This document shows, in pieces, positions 27,539 through 36,655 of a stretch of 64,000 bases of DNA. Under the pieces are notes generated by a model. That model saw nothing but the letters and a program-made list of their open reading frames with translations. It was not told the DNA's origin and did no database searches. The position numbers and the translations under genes were made by a program. Positions within the stretch are counted from its first letter, which is position 1. Each line of letters begins with the position of its first letter. The stretch comes from Polaromonas sp. (GTDB taxonomy: Bacteria; Pseudomonadota; Gammaproteobacteria; Burkholderiales; Burkholderiaceae_C): the NCBI GenBank assembly GCA_030654695.1, contig JAURWY010000003.1, positions 1 through 64,000 of the forward strand. The letters are read 5' to 3'.

Positions 27539-29724
27539 ACCAAGGTCATTCCACTATTTTTCAGTGGCACATTGCGCAAACGCTTGCCCGTGGCACGATA
27601 AATAGCGTTGAGCACAGCAGGTGCTGCTACACAAATGGTCGGCTCACCAATGCCGCCCCACTCTTTGCCGCCTCCTTCTAGGATGATGGTCTCAACCTTG
27701 GGCATCTGGGCGAGACGAATCGACCCAAAGGTGTCAAAGTTCTTTTGCTCGATCCTGCCGTTTTTAACCGTGCACTCTTGCTCAAACAAGGCCGACAAGC
27801 CATACACAAACGAGCCGGAAACCTGACGTTTGATTTGCGCCGGATTCACCGCATAGCCGCAATCAGTCGCGGCAACAATGCGGTGGATTTTGACCTTGGT
27901 GCCATCAGTCACTGACAACTCGCAAGCGGCCGCCACATAACTGCCAAAGGCCGTCATCTGCGCCACACCGCGAAACACGCCAGAGGCCGCAGGCTTGGCC
28001 CAACCGATACCGTCGGCGACGGCATTCAGCACCGCCAAGTTGCGAGGAAACTTAGCCATGTACTTGCGACGGAACTCAACTGCGTCGACGCCTGCGGTCT
28101 CGGCAAGCTCATCCATGAAGCATTCCATGAAGATCGCGTTTTGATTCACATTCACACCACGCCAAAAGCCTGGCGGAATGTGCGTGTTGCGCATGGCGTG
28201 ATCCATCAACTGGTTTGGAAACTCATAACCGAAACCGTGCTCACCACCGTCAAAAACGCCTTGGAAGACCAATGGATCGCGACCTTTTTGTGCCGCCAGA
28301 ACAGCTGGCCGCACCGAGGCCAAAATCGACTGCCCTGACAAGCGCATGTGCATGCCAGTCAGATTTTTGTTGGCATCAAAAGATCCTGTGAGCTTACACA
28401 TCATGATCGGATGGTAGCGACCTTGCGTCATATCCTCTTCACGCGTCCAGATCAATTTGATTGGCGTGCCAGGCATTTGTTTGGCGATGTTGACCGCTTG
28501 CGTGGTGTAGTCTTGAAACGCGCCGCGACGACCAAAACCACCGCCCAAATTGACTTTGTAGACTTCACATTTTTCAGCGGCTAAGCCCGATGCTGCAATC
28601 ACTGCAGCCAATGACGCTTCACCGTCTTGCGTTGGCACCCAAGCTTCGCAACGCTCTGCAGTCCATTTGGCCGTGGCGTTCATGGGCTCCATGGGCGCGT
28701 GGTTCAGGTAAGGGTAAAAGTAGGTCGCCTCGGTCTTGTTAACTGCGGCACTGATTGCCGCCTTGGTATCGCCGCGCGTATTACCGACAAAAGCCTGTTC
28801 AGCCGTCAGGCCCTCTTCAAGAATCTTGGCAATTGACGCACTGGAGACTGAAGCGTTCGGGCCTTCATCCCACACAATCTCAACTTGGTCGAGGGCGGTT
28901 TTGGCGACCCAGAAAGTGTCGGCCACCACGGCCACTGCCGTATCGCCAACTTGCACGACTTTCTTAACGCCTTTGATGCCAGTCACTTTACTGGCATCAA
29001 AGCTTTTCAGCTTGCCACCAAACACTGGACACTCTTTGATGGTCGCCACCAGCATGCCGGGCAACTTTAAATCCAAACCATAGACTTGTTTGCCGGTCAC
29101 CTTGTCGGCAAATGTGTCAATGCGGTTCAAAGGTTTGCCGATGATCTTCCAGTCTTTAGGATCTTTCAGTGTGATCTCGGTAGGCACGGCAATTTTGGAT
29201 GCCGCTGTGGCGACTTTACCGAACGTGACTTTGCGGCCAGTGGGTTTGTGCGTGATCACGCTTTCTGCCGCAACACATTCAGCCACGGGGACTTTCCATT
29301 CATTGGCAGCTGCTTGCACCAGCATCAAACGTGCCGCAGCACCGCCCTTGCGAACGTATTGCTCTGACGTGCGGATGCCGCGACTGCCGCCGGTTGAAAA
29401 GTCACCCCAGATGCGCTTGCGCCTGAGGCTTTCACCCGGCGTTGGATATTCGACGGTGACTTTTTTCCAGCTGCATTCGAGCTCTTCGGCCACCATTTGG
29501 GCCAAGCCTGTGATGGTGCCCTGCCCCATTTCTGAGCGTACAACGCGAACGATGACAGTGTCATCGGGTTTGATCACCACCCAAGCACCGATCTCGGGGG
29601 TTGGGTCAGCCGCTTGTGCGGAACCCATGAAAGACATTTGCAAACCAAGCGCCAAGCCGCTGCTGACGGCAGTGGTGCCCACAATAAAATGGCGACGGGA
29701 AAGATTCGGGACGCGTGCGTTCAT
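27535..29724 (-). CDS. xanthine dehydrogenase family molybdopterin-binding subunit (IorB-like)
   Basis: Large molybdenum hydroxylase subunit, 729 residues, with a twin-Arg signal (SRRHFIVGTTAVSSG near 9-23), so probably periplasmic. The order is that of the isoquinoline 1-oxidoreductase/aldehyde dehydrogenase branch: MGQGTITGLAQMVAEEL, the GGGFGRRG and FWRGVNVNQNAIFMECFMDE cofactor-binding segments, and the catalytic Glu694 in GGIGEPTICVAAPA. The small FeS subunit is encoded 10 bp upstream. Substrate unknown: family members oxidise N-heterocycles, aldehydes or other compounds. Overlap with soxX is unusual and suggests a link to sulfur chemistry or a shared cytochrome electron route. Confidence 0.85.
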   Translation of the reverse strand: MNARVPNLSRRHFIVGTTAVSSGLALGLQMSFMGSAQAADPTPEIGAWVVIKPDDTVIVRVVRSEMGQGTITGLAQMVAEELECSWKKVTVEYPTPGESLRRKRIWGDFSTGGSRGIRTSEQYVRKGGAAARLMLVQAAANEWKVPVAECVAAESVITHKPTGRKVTFGKVATAASKIAVPTEITLKDPKDWKIIGKPLNRIDTFADKVTGKQVYGLDLKLPGMLVATIKECPVFGGKLKSFDASKVTGIKGVKKVVQVGDTAVAVVADTFWVAKTALDQVEIVWDEGPNASVSSASIAKILEEGLTAEQAFVGNTRGDTKAAISAAVNKTEATYFYPYLNHAPMEPMNATAKWTAERCEAWVPTQDGEASLAAVIAASGLAAEKCEVYKVNLGGGFGRRGAFQDYTTQAVNIAKQMPGTPIKLIWTREEDMTQGRYHPIMMCKLTGSFDANKNLTGMHMRLSGQSILASVRPAVLAAQKGRDPLVFQGVFDGGEHGFGYEFPNQLMDHAMRNTHIPPGFWRGVNVNQNAIFMECFMDELAETAGVDAVEFRRKYMAKFPRNLAVLNAVADGIGWAKPAASGVFRGVAQMTAFGSYVAAACELSVTDGTKVKIHRIVAATDCGYAVNPAQIKRQVSGSFVYGLSALFEQECTVKNGRIEQKNFDTFGSIRLAQMPKVETIILEGGGKEWGGIGEPTICVAAPAVLNAIYRATGKRLRNVPLKNSGMTLV

Positions 29725-29734
29725 GTTGAACCCC

Positions 29735-30187
29735 TTAAGCTTTAGCGACTGAGTGGATGGCTGCGCGAACTTCTTGGAAGCTGCCGCAACGACAAATATT
29801 GGTGATGGCCGCATCAATATCAGCATCGGTCGGTTTAGGCTTTTTGGCCAGCAAATCAGTGGCTGCCATGAGCATGCCAGATTGACAGAAACCGCACTGC
29901 GGGACTTGATGCTCGACCCAAGCCTGCTGCAGCTTCGTCATCTTGCCGTTTTTAGCCAGTCCTTCAATGGTTTGAATTTTCTTGCCCACGGCAACGCTGA
30001 CAGGCAGCACACACGAACGAACGGCAGCGCCATCCATCATGACAGTACAAGCGCCGCATTGCGCCACACCACAGCCGTATTTGGTGCCGGTCAGGCCCAC
30101 TTGCTCACGAATAACCCACAGCAAAGGGGTGTTTGAATCGACATCGACTCTGTGCACTTTGCCGTTAATCGTTAATTGAATCGCCAT
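29735..30187 (-). CDS. (2Fe-2S)-binding subunit of molybdenum hydroxylase (IorA-like)
   Basis: Electron-transfer subunit, 150 residues, carrying two [2Fe-2S] clusters: plant-ferredoxin type with Cys39, Cys44, Cys47 and Cys59 (YGCGVAQCGACTV), and the second with Cys98, Cys101, Cys132 and Cys134 (CGFCQSG, ICRCG). No signal; it would be carried out with the Tat-targeted large subunit. A good AGGAG precedes the ATG. First gene of the operon that continues through iorB into soxXYZAF. The 181 bp upstream hold its promoter and that of the divergent hydratase gene; I cannot place either with confidence. Confidence 0.9.
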   Translation of the reverse strand: MAIQLTINGKVHRVDVDSNTPLLWVIREQVGLTGTKYGCGVAQCGACTVMMDGAAVRSCVLPVSVAVGKKIQTIEGLAKNGKMTKLQQAWVEHQVPQCGFCQSGMLMAATDLLAKKPKPTDADIDAAITNICRCGSFQEVRAAIHSVAKA

Positions 30188-30368
30188 CGATTGACTCCTG
30201 AGAATTGTTGTTGAATACAGCGTCTCATAATATTGGGTTTCACAGACTCTTTAATCAAGGGTTTGCCCTAGGATCGCACACAATGGGCTTGACTTTGGTC
30301 CGGGTAAACGTCCTGACTTATTCAAGCTTATCCCCTCCACACCTTCAACCCCATTCAGGTTCAGTCAC

Positions 30369-31163
30369 ATGCCTTCCAGCTACGAAACCATCACCCTTGA
30401 AACACCTGCACCGCACGTGCTTCAGGTCACCTTGGCGCGACCTGAAGCGGCCAATGCACTCAACACCCAAATGGGCCGCGACCTGCTGGGACTGTGGGTC
30501 AGCTTGAGTGAAGACGCCGCCGACGTGCGCTGCGTGGTGCTCACGGCACAAGGTGACAGCGTCTTTTCCGCCGGCGGCGACCTGAAGGAGCGCAACAGCA
30601 TGGACGCGGTGCAATGGCGACAGCAGCACGAGTTGTTTGAACGCATGTATTGGGCACTGGTCGACCTGCCGATTCCGGTCATCGCGGCAGTGAATGGACA
30701 CGCCTACGGTGGCGGCTTGGAAATGGTTCTGTGCTGCGACTTCGCGTACGCCAGCGAGACCGCGCGATTTGCCTTGCCAGAATCAAAGCTCGGCATCATG
30801 CCGGGTGGCGGTGGAACACAAAACTTGCCGCGGGCGATTGGCGAACGCAAGGCCAAAGAACTGATGATGACGGGCCGGCCATTCAGCGCTCAAGAAGCCT
30901 TGGACTGGGGCGTGATCAACCATCAATGCCGCGGATCTTTGGTGTTGGCGCAAGCGCTGGAAACGGCATCCACTATCGCCCAAGGCGCGCCGCTGTCGAT
31001 GCGACAAATCAAAAAATCTGTGCGGTACGGCGGCCAAATGGAGCTTCGCACAGCCTACCGATTTGAAGTGGAAGCTTACAACCATCTGGTCGATACAGAT
31101 GACCGACGGGAAGGCGTCGCGGCCTTCAACGAGAAGCGCAAGCCAGTTTTTAAGGGCCGCTGA
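30369..31163 (+). CDS. enoyl-CoA hydratase/isomerase family protein
   Basis: Crotonase-fold protein, 264 residues. VFSAGGDLKERN (about 58-69) forms the oxyanion hole with NGHAYGGGLEMVLCCDFAYAS in part; the catalytic glutamate position is ALPESKLGIMPGGGGTQ. The first glutamate region (HAYGGGLEM) is also kept. Length and motifs fit a 2-enoyl-CoA hydratase of beta-oxidation or terpenoid/amino-acid breakdown; the exact substrate is not visible. Monocistronic, divergent from iorA and convergent with the MFS gene. Confidence 0.85.
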   Translation: MPSSYETITLETPAPHVLQVTLARPEAANALNTQMGRDLLGLWVSLSEDAADVRCVVLTAQGDSVFSAGGDLKERNSMDAVQWRQQHELFERMYWALVDLPIPVIAAVNGHAYGGGLEMVLCCDFAYASETARFALPESKLGIMPGGGGTQNLPRAIGERKAKELMMTGRPFSAQEALDWGVINHQCRGSLVLAQALETASTIAQGAPLSMRQIKKSVRYGGQMELRTAYRFEVEAYNHLVDTDDRREGVAAFNEKRKPVFKGR

Positions 31164-31182
31164 AGCCACCGGATGCAATGGG

Positions 31183-32367
31183 CTAACCCGCTCGACGTTG
31201 ATTCAGCAACAACACCACGCTGCAGACGACCGCGAGCAACATCAAGACCAAAAATCCGGCCCGGTACGTGCCAAACAAACTCGACAAAGCACCAAACACC
31301 GGCGCCCCGATAACGACACCCAAGTAGGTGAAAGCCAACGTGCCGCCAGTCGCCATGCTGGCCTTGCCTTTAGGTGCCTGAAGCGCCACCTCGGCGAGGT
31401 AAACGCCGTTCCAACCGATGGCGGACGCCCCAAAAATAATCAACACAGCCCATACCCAAAGCTGCGGCGTGGTCGCTGTCAAGAAAGCCGTCGCCAACGC
31501 ACTGAGGGCCATCACGCCGCCCAGCAAAGCCAGTGTTTGCCGCGCACCCAACCAGCGGTCAGCGACATAACCCCAAGCCACACGACCCAGCACACCACCG
31601 GCTTGCGTGAAGGACAAAGCAACCCCCGCACCGACCAAACCATATGACAAGTCGTCATACAAATAAGTCACCAGATAAGTGCTGAGCGACAGTTGCACCA
31701 CCGAAAAAGCAAACGAACAACCGGCCATTCTGGCCAAAGCCCGGTGCGCTAAAACCAGCTTGATGGGTTGCGCAAAACTGCCCAACCTGAAGGGCTGCCC
31801 GATTTTGCGATCGCCATCAAGCGGGTTGCGCAGTGGCTGCGCAACCACCGCACAAATCCCGCATGCCGCAGCCACCACAGCCAGACTGGCTTGCCAATTC
31901 AGGCTGAGCAACAACAAGGGAACAATCGCCCCGGCCATCATGCCGCCCAAGGGAACCCCCGTTTGTTTGACCGAAAAAACCAGCGACATCTGGTGCGGCT
32001 GCGTCGTGCGCGCCAGCAAATGTGAGCTTGACGGCGTGATCGGCCCATAGCCCCAGCCGATCAACACAGCACCCATGAAAACTGCCGGCAGCCAAGGCAC
32101 TGCGCACAACAGCAAACCAAACGCGCACAGTAACAAGCAGATTTGGCTCACGCGAATCGCCCCGAGGCGTGCAACTAGAGCGCCCGCCAGCAAGGTCGAC
32201 ATCAAAGCCCCACCGTAGCAAATGGCGATGTACAAGCCCACCAAGGACGGCGAAACCACCAAGGCTTTCGCTACCACCGGCGCCATCACCGGCAGCGTCA
32301 AAAGTGCCATGGAGGCCATGGCTTGAATCAACAAGGTGATGAAAAGCGGCCACCAACTGTTCAGCAA
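31183..32367 (-). CDS. MFS transporter
   Basis: A 394-residue protein with twelve predicted hydrophobic helices in two halves, typical of the major facilitator superfamily. GALVARLGAIRVSQIC after helix 2 corresponds to the conserved loop 2-3 region, and the second half repeats it with GRVAWGYVADRWLGARQTLAL. Substrate unknown. The first codon of the membrane domain is a TTG (32367); no ATG precedes helix 1, so the start is tentative. It lies 76 bp downstream of a TctC-type gene on the same strand. Confidence 0.8.
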   Translation of the reverse strand: MLNSWWPLFITLLIQAMASMALLTLPVMAPVVAKALVVSPSLVGLYIAICYGGALMSTLLAGALVARLGAIRVSQICLLLCAFGLLLCAVPWLPAVFMGAVLIGWGYGPITPSSSHLLARTTQPHQMSLVFSVKQTGVPLGGMMAGAIVPLLLLSLNWQASLAVVAAACGICAVVAQPLRNPLDGDRKIGQPFRLGSFAQPIKLVLAHRALARMAGCSFAFSVVQLSLSTYLVTYLYDDLSYGLVGAGVALSFTQAGGVLGRVAWGYVADRWLGARQTLALLGGVMALSALATAFLTATTPQLWVWAVLIIFGASAIGWNGVYLAEVALQAPKGKASMATGGTLAFTYLGVVIGAPVFGALSSLFGTYRAGFLVLMLLAVVCSVVLLLNQRRAG

Positions 32368-32443
32368 AATACGCCCGTCAGGGGGCGGTGTAAAGCCGAC
32401 AGACTAAGACATGAAGTGTGTGCTGCAGCGTCTGCGCACTGCC

Positions 32444-33445
32444 TCACTGCGGTTCGATCTTGGCTTCGCGAATGGCCTTGGCCCACTTGGCCGTTTCTGC
32501 TTTGGAGCGCTGCGCCAGCGCGTCTGGGGTGCCCGGCTCAGTTTCAAAACCGAGCGCTGCGAAACGCTCCAAAATGTCTTTGTTGCCAGCTGCAATATTG
32601 ATGGCGCGGTTCAATTTCAAGATGATGTCGCTGGGTGTACCGGCAGGGGCGAAAACAGCAAAGTAAGCAATCAGCTCGTAGTCTTTCAAACCCAAAGCTT
32701 CATTCACCGTGGGCAGTTCAGGGATCGCCTTGGAACGCTTGGTTGACGTCACCGCCAAACCACGCACCTTGCCCGCTTTCACCTGCGGCAACATGACCGC
32801 AAAGTCAGCGGTGAACAAGTTCACCTGACCACCGATCAGGTCGGTCATGGCCGCTGGTCCGCTCTTGTAAGGAATATTGGTCATTTTGATATTGGCCATG
32901 CTGGCCAATACCTCGGTTGAGACCAATTGCGAAGTGCTAGCGCTAGCGAACGTCACGATGGTTGGCTTGGCTTTGGCCATGGCCACAAGATCTTTCAGAG
33001 TTTGGGCCGGCACATCGTTGTTGACGGCCACAATCAGCGGCACTGAACCCAAGTAAGCCACGGGCGCAAAAGCAGTGTCTTGGTCATACGGCAACTTCTT
33101 CATCAGGCTTTTGAGGGCTGCGTTGGTGCTGTTGGTACCGACCAAAATGGTGTAGCCGTCGGGTGCCGACTTGGCAACGTAGTCTGCGCCCAACATGCCG
33201 TTGACGCCGGCCTTGTTCTCAACGATGACAGGTTGCTCTAGGATCTCAGAAATTTTGGCAGAAAACGCGCGGGCAATCTGATCGGTCGCGCTGCCAGCAG
33301 CAAACGGCACGATGGCCTTGATGGGTTTGTTCGGGTAAGTTTGAGCGCTAACGCTCGCGGCACAGACGGCGAGTAAAGCAGCACCAGCAGTCAGCAGCCA
33401 GCGGGCTGCAGAGTGTGAGTTGGCAGGTTGCAGATAAGATTTCAT
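32444..33445 (-). CDS. Bug/TctC family tripartite tricarboxylate transporter substrate-binding protein
   Basis: A 333-residue periplasmic binding protein with a signal peptide ending near ASVSAQTYP. QTYPNKPIKAIVPFAAGSATDQIARAF, NKAGVNGMLGADYVAKSAPDGYT and PYKSGPAAMTDLIGGQVNLF are the Bug signatures, and the C-terminus is complete, unlike the relic at 23.6 kb. Ligands of this family are mostly carboxylates. It is an orphan here, without tctA/tctB, and lies 23 bp after the split AtuA genes, so may supply their substrate. Confidence 0.9.
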   Translation of the reverse strand: MKSYLQPANSHSAARWLLTAGAALLAVCAASVSAQTYPNKPIKAIVPFAAGSATDQIARAFSAKISEILEQPVIVENKAGVNGMLGADYVAKSAPDGYTILVGTNSTNAALKSLMKKLPYDQDTAFAPVAYLGSVPLIVAVNNDVPAQTLKDLVAMAKAKPTIVTFASASTSQLVSTEVLASMANIKMTNIPYKSGPAAMTDLIGGQVNLFTADFAVMLPQVKAGKVRGLAVTSTKRSKAIPELPTVNEALGLKDYELIAYFAVFAPAGTPSDIILKLNRAINIAAGNKDILERFAALGFETEPGTPDALAQRSKAETAKWAKAIREAKIEPQ

Positions 33446-33468
33446 GAATAGTCTCCGAAAATAAGAAG

Positions 33469-33807
33469 TTAATTATTGCGCATGAAGCTGGCCGTGCTCT
33501 CAGCCTCGCTCAAGACCATGGCCAGCAGCCCCGAAGCCAGACATTTGCCATGCGCATCTTGCGCCAGTGATCGCGTGACGCCGCCGCCCAAGGAACCATT
33601 CAAGACAAAATTGAGGGCGCCCAAGTGAGGCAGGCAGTAGCGATCGACTGAGCCCTGAACAATCCCTTGGAAATGCGCCTTGACACGCTCCGGGGTCAAC
33701 CATTTTTCAATCAACGGGTAGTGTTTAGCCTCATAAGCAATCACCGACAGCGTGCTGCGATTGCCTTTGTCGCCGGTCCGGGCGTGAGCGATGTCTCTGA
33801 GCAGCAT
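33469..33807 (-). CDS. AtuA C-terminal-like small protein
   Basis: A 112-residue protein corresponding to the C-terminal ferredoxin-fold part of acyclic terpene utilisation AtuA proteins: DIAHARTGDKGNRSTLSVIAYEAKHY and LNFVLNGSLGGGVTRSLAQDAHGK. In many bacteria it is fused to the large domain; here it is a separate gene with one base between the stop of the large gene and this ATG. Function in the complex is unknown. Confidence 0.82.
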   Translation of the reverse strand: MLLRDIAHARTGDKGNRSTLSVIAYEAKHYPLIEKWLTPERVKAHFQGIVQGSVDRYCLPHLGALNFVLNGSLGGGVTRSLAQDAHGKCLASGLLAMVLSEAESTASFMRNN

Positions 33808-33808
33808 G

Positions 33809-35164
33809 TCAGTTCTCCAAAATCAAAACAGAAGAAGTCACCCAATCTCGGGGGATCAGCACAGATGCCGCCGCAATGACTTCGCGGACACTCTTGGTGG
33901 CGCCGCCACCGCTGGCCGGGCCATTGGTGTAGATGGCTTCCACTTCGTTGACCACGTCAAGCGCTTGTGCCGCTGTCGTGACGCGCATGGCCACGCGCAA
34001 ACGGACTTCACTGGGCTCGCTGGTCGGCATGATCTGATCGCCAAGAAGGGTGTTGACACCGATCAATTCGTAGCGACTTTCGCAATCGGCAAAACCGGCT
34101 TCGTCCAAACGAATTCGAAGCACATCCAAAGCCAACTGGCCACGCGCCACCGCGCCGGGGCCGGCATACGACATCTGGCCGTCGGCAATGAAACCTTCAC
34201 GGTGACCGACCGTGACTTTCAGCGTGTCCGGGCGCGGCTGCCCTGCTCCGCCGCTGACCTGAACCCGGTCTGGCCCGACCTGCTTCAAGCGCACTTGCGA
34301 AAAATCTGCCACCACATCCGGCTGCAAATAGCGCGCCGGGTTTTCAATCTCATAGAGCAATTGCTCGGTGCAAGTGGCCGTCGTCACGCAGCCGCCAGAA
34401 CCTGCCACCTTGGTGATCACCGCATCACCCGAAGCATCGACCTCGGCCAGCGGAAAACCGAGGTGCGCCAAGTCCGGTACGTCACGGAAACCGGGATCGG
34501 CAAAGTAGCCGCCCGTGATTTGCCCCGCGCACTCCAGCAAGTGGCCCACCAAGACCCCTTTGCCGAGCCGTTCCCAATCGTCTGCGGCCCAACCAAAATG
34601 GTGCATCAACGGCGCCAAAAACAAGGCCGGGTCAGCCACACGACCAGTGATGATGACCTGCGCTTCGGACTGCAGCGCAGGCAGCAAGGCATCGGCACCC
34701 AGATAAACGTTCGCAGAAATCACGTCATCTTTGAGCGATGCCAGCGTCTGAGTCGACTCCATCAACGGCAAGGCCATGCCGCGTGCGTTCAACACTTCGA
34801 GCACGTCGTCACCTAACACCACCGCCACTTTGACCTGCGGCAAGCCCAGTTCACGCGCCACCCGCAGCACTTCATGGCCGGCTTGCAGCGGATTGGCTGC
34901 GCCCATGTTGGTGATGATGCGAACGCCTTGTTGCATACAGGGGGCCAGCACGGCCTGCATGCGTTGGGTCAGCAGCGGATCAAAGCCGCGGTCTGGGTGT
35001 TGGCTGCGTTCAAGCTGGGCCAGCGCAATCGTGCGCTCGGCAAGGCACTCGAAAACAAGGTAGTCGAGTCGTCCTTTTTCGGCCAGTTCGAGCGCCGGCA
35101 AAATGCGGTCGCCGGCGTAGCCTGCGCCAGAACCGATGCGCAAAGTGAGAGGGGGTGATTTCAT
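33809..35164 (-). CDS. AtuA-like (DUF1446) family protein, large part
   Basis: A 451-residue soluble protein. LRIGSGAGYAGDRILPALELAEKG at the N-terminus, ITNMGAANP and GGCVTTATCTEQLLYEIENPARYLQPDV are DUF1446/AtuA signatures. AtuA is required for citronellol/geraniol degradation in Pseudomonas, but most homologues have no known substrate, and no other atu gene is present here. ATG at 35164 chosen at the domain boundary. Probable operon: large part, small part, Bug protein, perhaps the MFS gene. Confidence 0.82.
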   Translation of the reverse strand: MKSPPLTLRIGSGAGYAGDRILPALELAEKGRLDYLVFECLAERTIALAQLERSQHPDRGFDPLLTQRMQAVLAPCMQQGVRIITNMGAANPLQAGHEVLRVARELGLPQVKVAVVLGDDVLEVLNARGMALPLMESTQTLASLKDDVISANVYLGADALLPALQSEAQVIITGRVADPALFLAPLMHHFGWAADDWERLGKGVLVGHLLECAGQITGGYFADPGFRDVPDLAHLGFPLAEVDASGDAVITKVAGSGGCVTTATCTEQLLYEIENPARYLQPDVVADFSQVRLKQVGPDRVQVSGGAGQPRPDTLKVTVGHREGFIADGQMSYAGPGAVARGQLALDVLRIRLDEAGFADCESRYELIGVNTLLGDQIMPTSEPSEVRLRVAMRVTTAAQALDVVNEVEAIYTNGPASGGGATKSVREVIAAASVLIPRDWVTSSVLILEN

Positions 35165-35233
35165 GGATGTGATCAAAAAACTGACGAAGCGCCAGTGTGT
35201 CACATCAGCAACCCTCGAACTGCGTTGATCGCT

Positions 35234-35773
35234 TCAACCGCGTTGCGCTGGGCCACCTTTGTTGAAACGTTTTGCCACCCATTTGAGGGCATAAGCACCG
35301 ATCAGCGCACCATTGAAATCGCCCAGCATCATCCACAACAGCTGATGCGGTTTGACCACTTGATAGGGGTCTAAAAGCGACCATGCCAAGTGGTGAAAGA
35401 CCGCATTGGCAATGCAATAACCCAAGGTGACGATGCCAAGGTCTTTCAACGACAGAAGGCTGACATCGCGACCGCTGTAAAACCTGAAAACCATCACCGC
35501 CAGCACGGGCGCCAATGCGGAACAAAGCACGTTGACGACACCGACCAGAGAATGGTCAGAAGACAACTGCATTAAAAAAATACCGCCCAGTGCAGTCGCC
35601 AGCGTGCCCCGCACTTTCCCCAGAACCAGCACATTCAACAGACGAATGAACGCGGGCAGGTAAATCAACCCGACGTGCGGCGTGATCTCTAATGAGCTGA
35701 AAGCCCAAGCGTTTGCCATATGCAGCAAGGGAAACACAACAGCGGACAGCAAGATCAGAAAAAGCTCGAACAT
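35234..35773 (-). CDS. multi-pass membrane protein of unknown function
   Basis: A 179-residue protein with about five hydrophobic segments, beginning MFELFLILLSAVVFPLLHMA. The pattern HVGLIYLPAFIRLLNVLVLG and the compact helices recall sensory-type integral domains but I do not recognise a family. It lies between the AtuA-like genes and the DUF3820 gene with 69 and 115 bp gaps. Start at 35773 chosen because the preceding in-frame stretch is hydrophilic and unlike a leader. Confidence 0.6.
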   Translation of the reverse strand: MFELFLILLSAVVFPLLHMANAWAFSSLEITPHVGLIYLPAFIRLLNVLVLGKVRGTLATALGGIFLMQLSSDHSLVGVVNVLCSALAPVLAVMVFRFYSGRDVSLLSLKDLGIVTLGYCIANAVFHHLAWSLLDPYQVVKPHQLLWMMLGDFNGALIGAYALKWVAKRFNKGGPAQRG

Positions 35774-35888
35774 GGCAGTATCGGCACGGCAGTGGATTGA
35801 TGTCGACAATTCTGACAGACATGACAACCAATATTACTTACAAATCAATAGTCAAAATGAAATTCCGACAAGGCCTGTGGCACAAAAA

Positions 35889-36128
35889 TCAGGCGCCAGT
35901 GCCACCGCCCGTTGGGGGTCGTTTGCGCAGCGGGTCGAGCAATGGCCCTAAGCCGTTGTGGTCGATCTCCAGCATGAGCGCCAACAGTCGGCCAATTTCG
36001 CCTTTGGGAAAGCCTTCGCGGGCAAACCAAACCAAGTAATTACCCGGCACATCTGCAATCAAGCGGCCCTTGTATTTGCCAAAAGGCATCTGGCGGGTGA
36101 CCAGCAGTTCGAGATCTTCGGGGTTCAT
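35889..36128 (-). CDS. DUF3820 family small protein
   Basis: A 79-residue protein with MPFGKYKGRLIADVPGNYLVWFAREG, the DUF3820 signature also found in exonuclease-associated small proteins. Function unknown. The C-terminus is Pro/Gly-rich. Follows the SUI1-type gene by 12 bp and is likely co-transcribed. Confidence 0.82.
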   Translation of the reverse strand: MNPEDLELLVTRQMPFGKYKGRLIADVPGNYLVWFAREGFPKGEIGRLLALMLEIDHNGLGPLLDPLRKRPPTGGGTGA

Positions 36129-36140
36129 GTGTGTTGAATT

Positions 36141-36503
36141 TCAGCCGCCCGACAACTTGACGGTATAGCCCTTGTCCAGCAGCTGACGCTGCACCAGTTC
36201 GCGGTGGTCGCCCTGCACTTCAATCACGCCGTCTTTCACGGTGCCGCCCGAACCACAAGCGGCCTTGAGTTGCTTGCCCAACTGCGTCAGCGCTGCATCA
36301 TCCAAGGGCACACCCTGAATCAAGGTGACCGTTTTGCCACCGCGGCCCTTGGACGAACGGGACACGCGCACCACGCCATCAGAGGCCGGCCGGGGTTTGC
36401 CGCTTTTGCAAATGCACTGGGCCACCGCTTGGCGGCAAGCTGGGCAGGTGCGACCGCTGTCAGTCGAGTAGACGAGGCCACTGCTGGCAAGCTTGCTTTT
36501 CAT
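36141..36503 (-). CDS. SUI1/YciH family translation factor
   Basis: A 120-residue protein with a zinc-ribbon-like N-terminus (CPACRQAVAQCIC, two CxxC-type pairs) and the SUI1 fold (KTVTLIQGVPL, ACGSGGTVKDGVIEVQGDHR). Bacterial YciH resembles eIF1 and influences start-codon fidelity in vitro. ATG at 36503 (MKSKLASSGLVYSTDSG) matches the family start; an in-frame extension is rejected. Divergent from gloB, 152 bp. Confidence 0.9.
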   Translation of the reverse strand: MKSKLASSGLVYSTDSGRTCPACRQAVAQCICKSGKPRPASDGVVRVSRSSKGRGGKTVTLIQGVPLDDAALTQLGKQLKAACGSGGTVKDGVIEVQGDHRELVQRQLLDKGYTVKLSGG

Positions 36504-36655
36504 AGGGCTGATGAAAATAGAACGAGGAAATCGGTGAGCGCTCATTTTGCAGCATACGGGCAGCGTCTAGTCAGGCATTGAACAGCCTTGCACTGAACGG
36601 GCAATCTGGAGCACTCCTAAAATAAGTCGATGAACCACACCACCCAAGGCCACGC

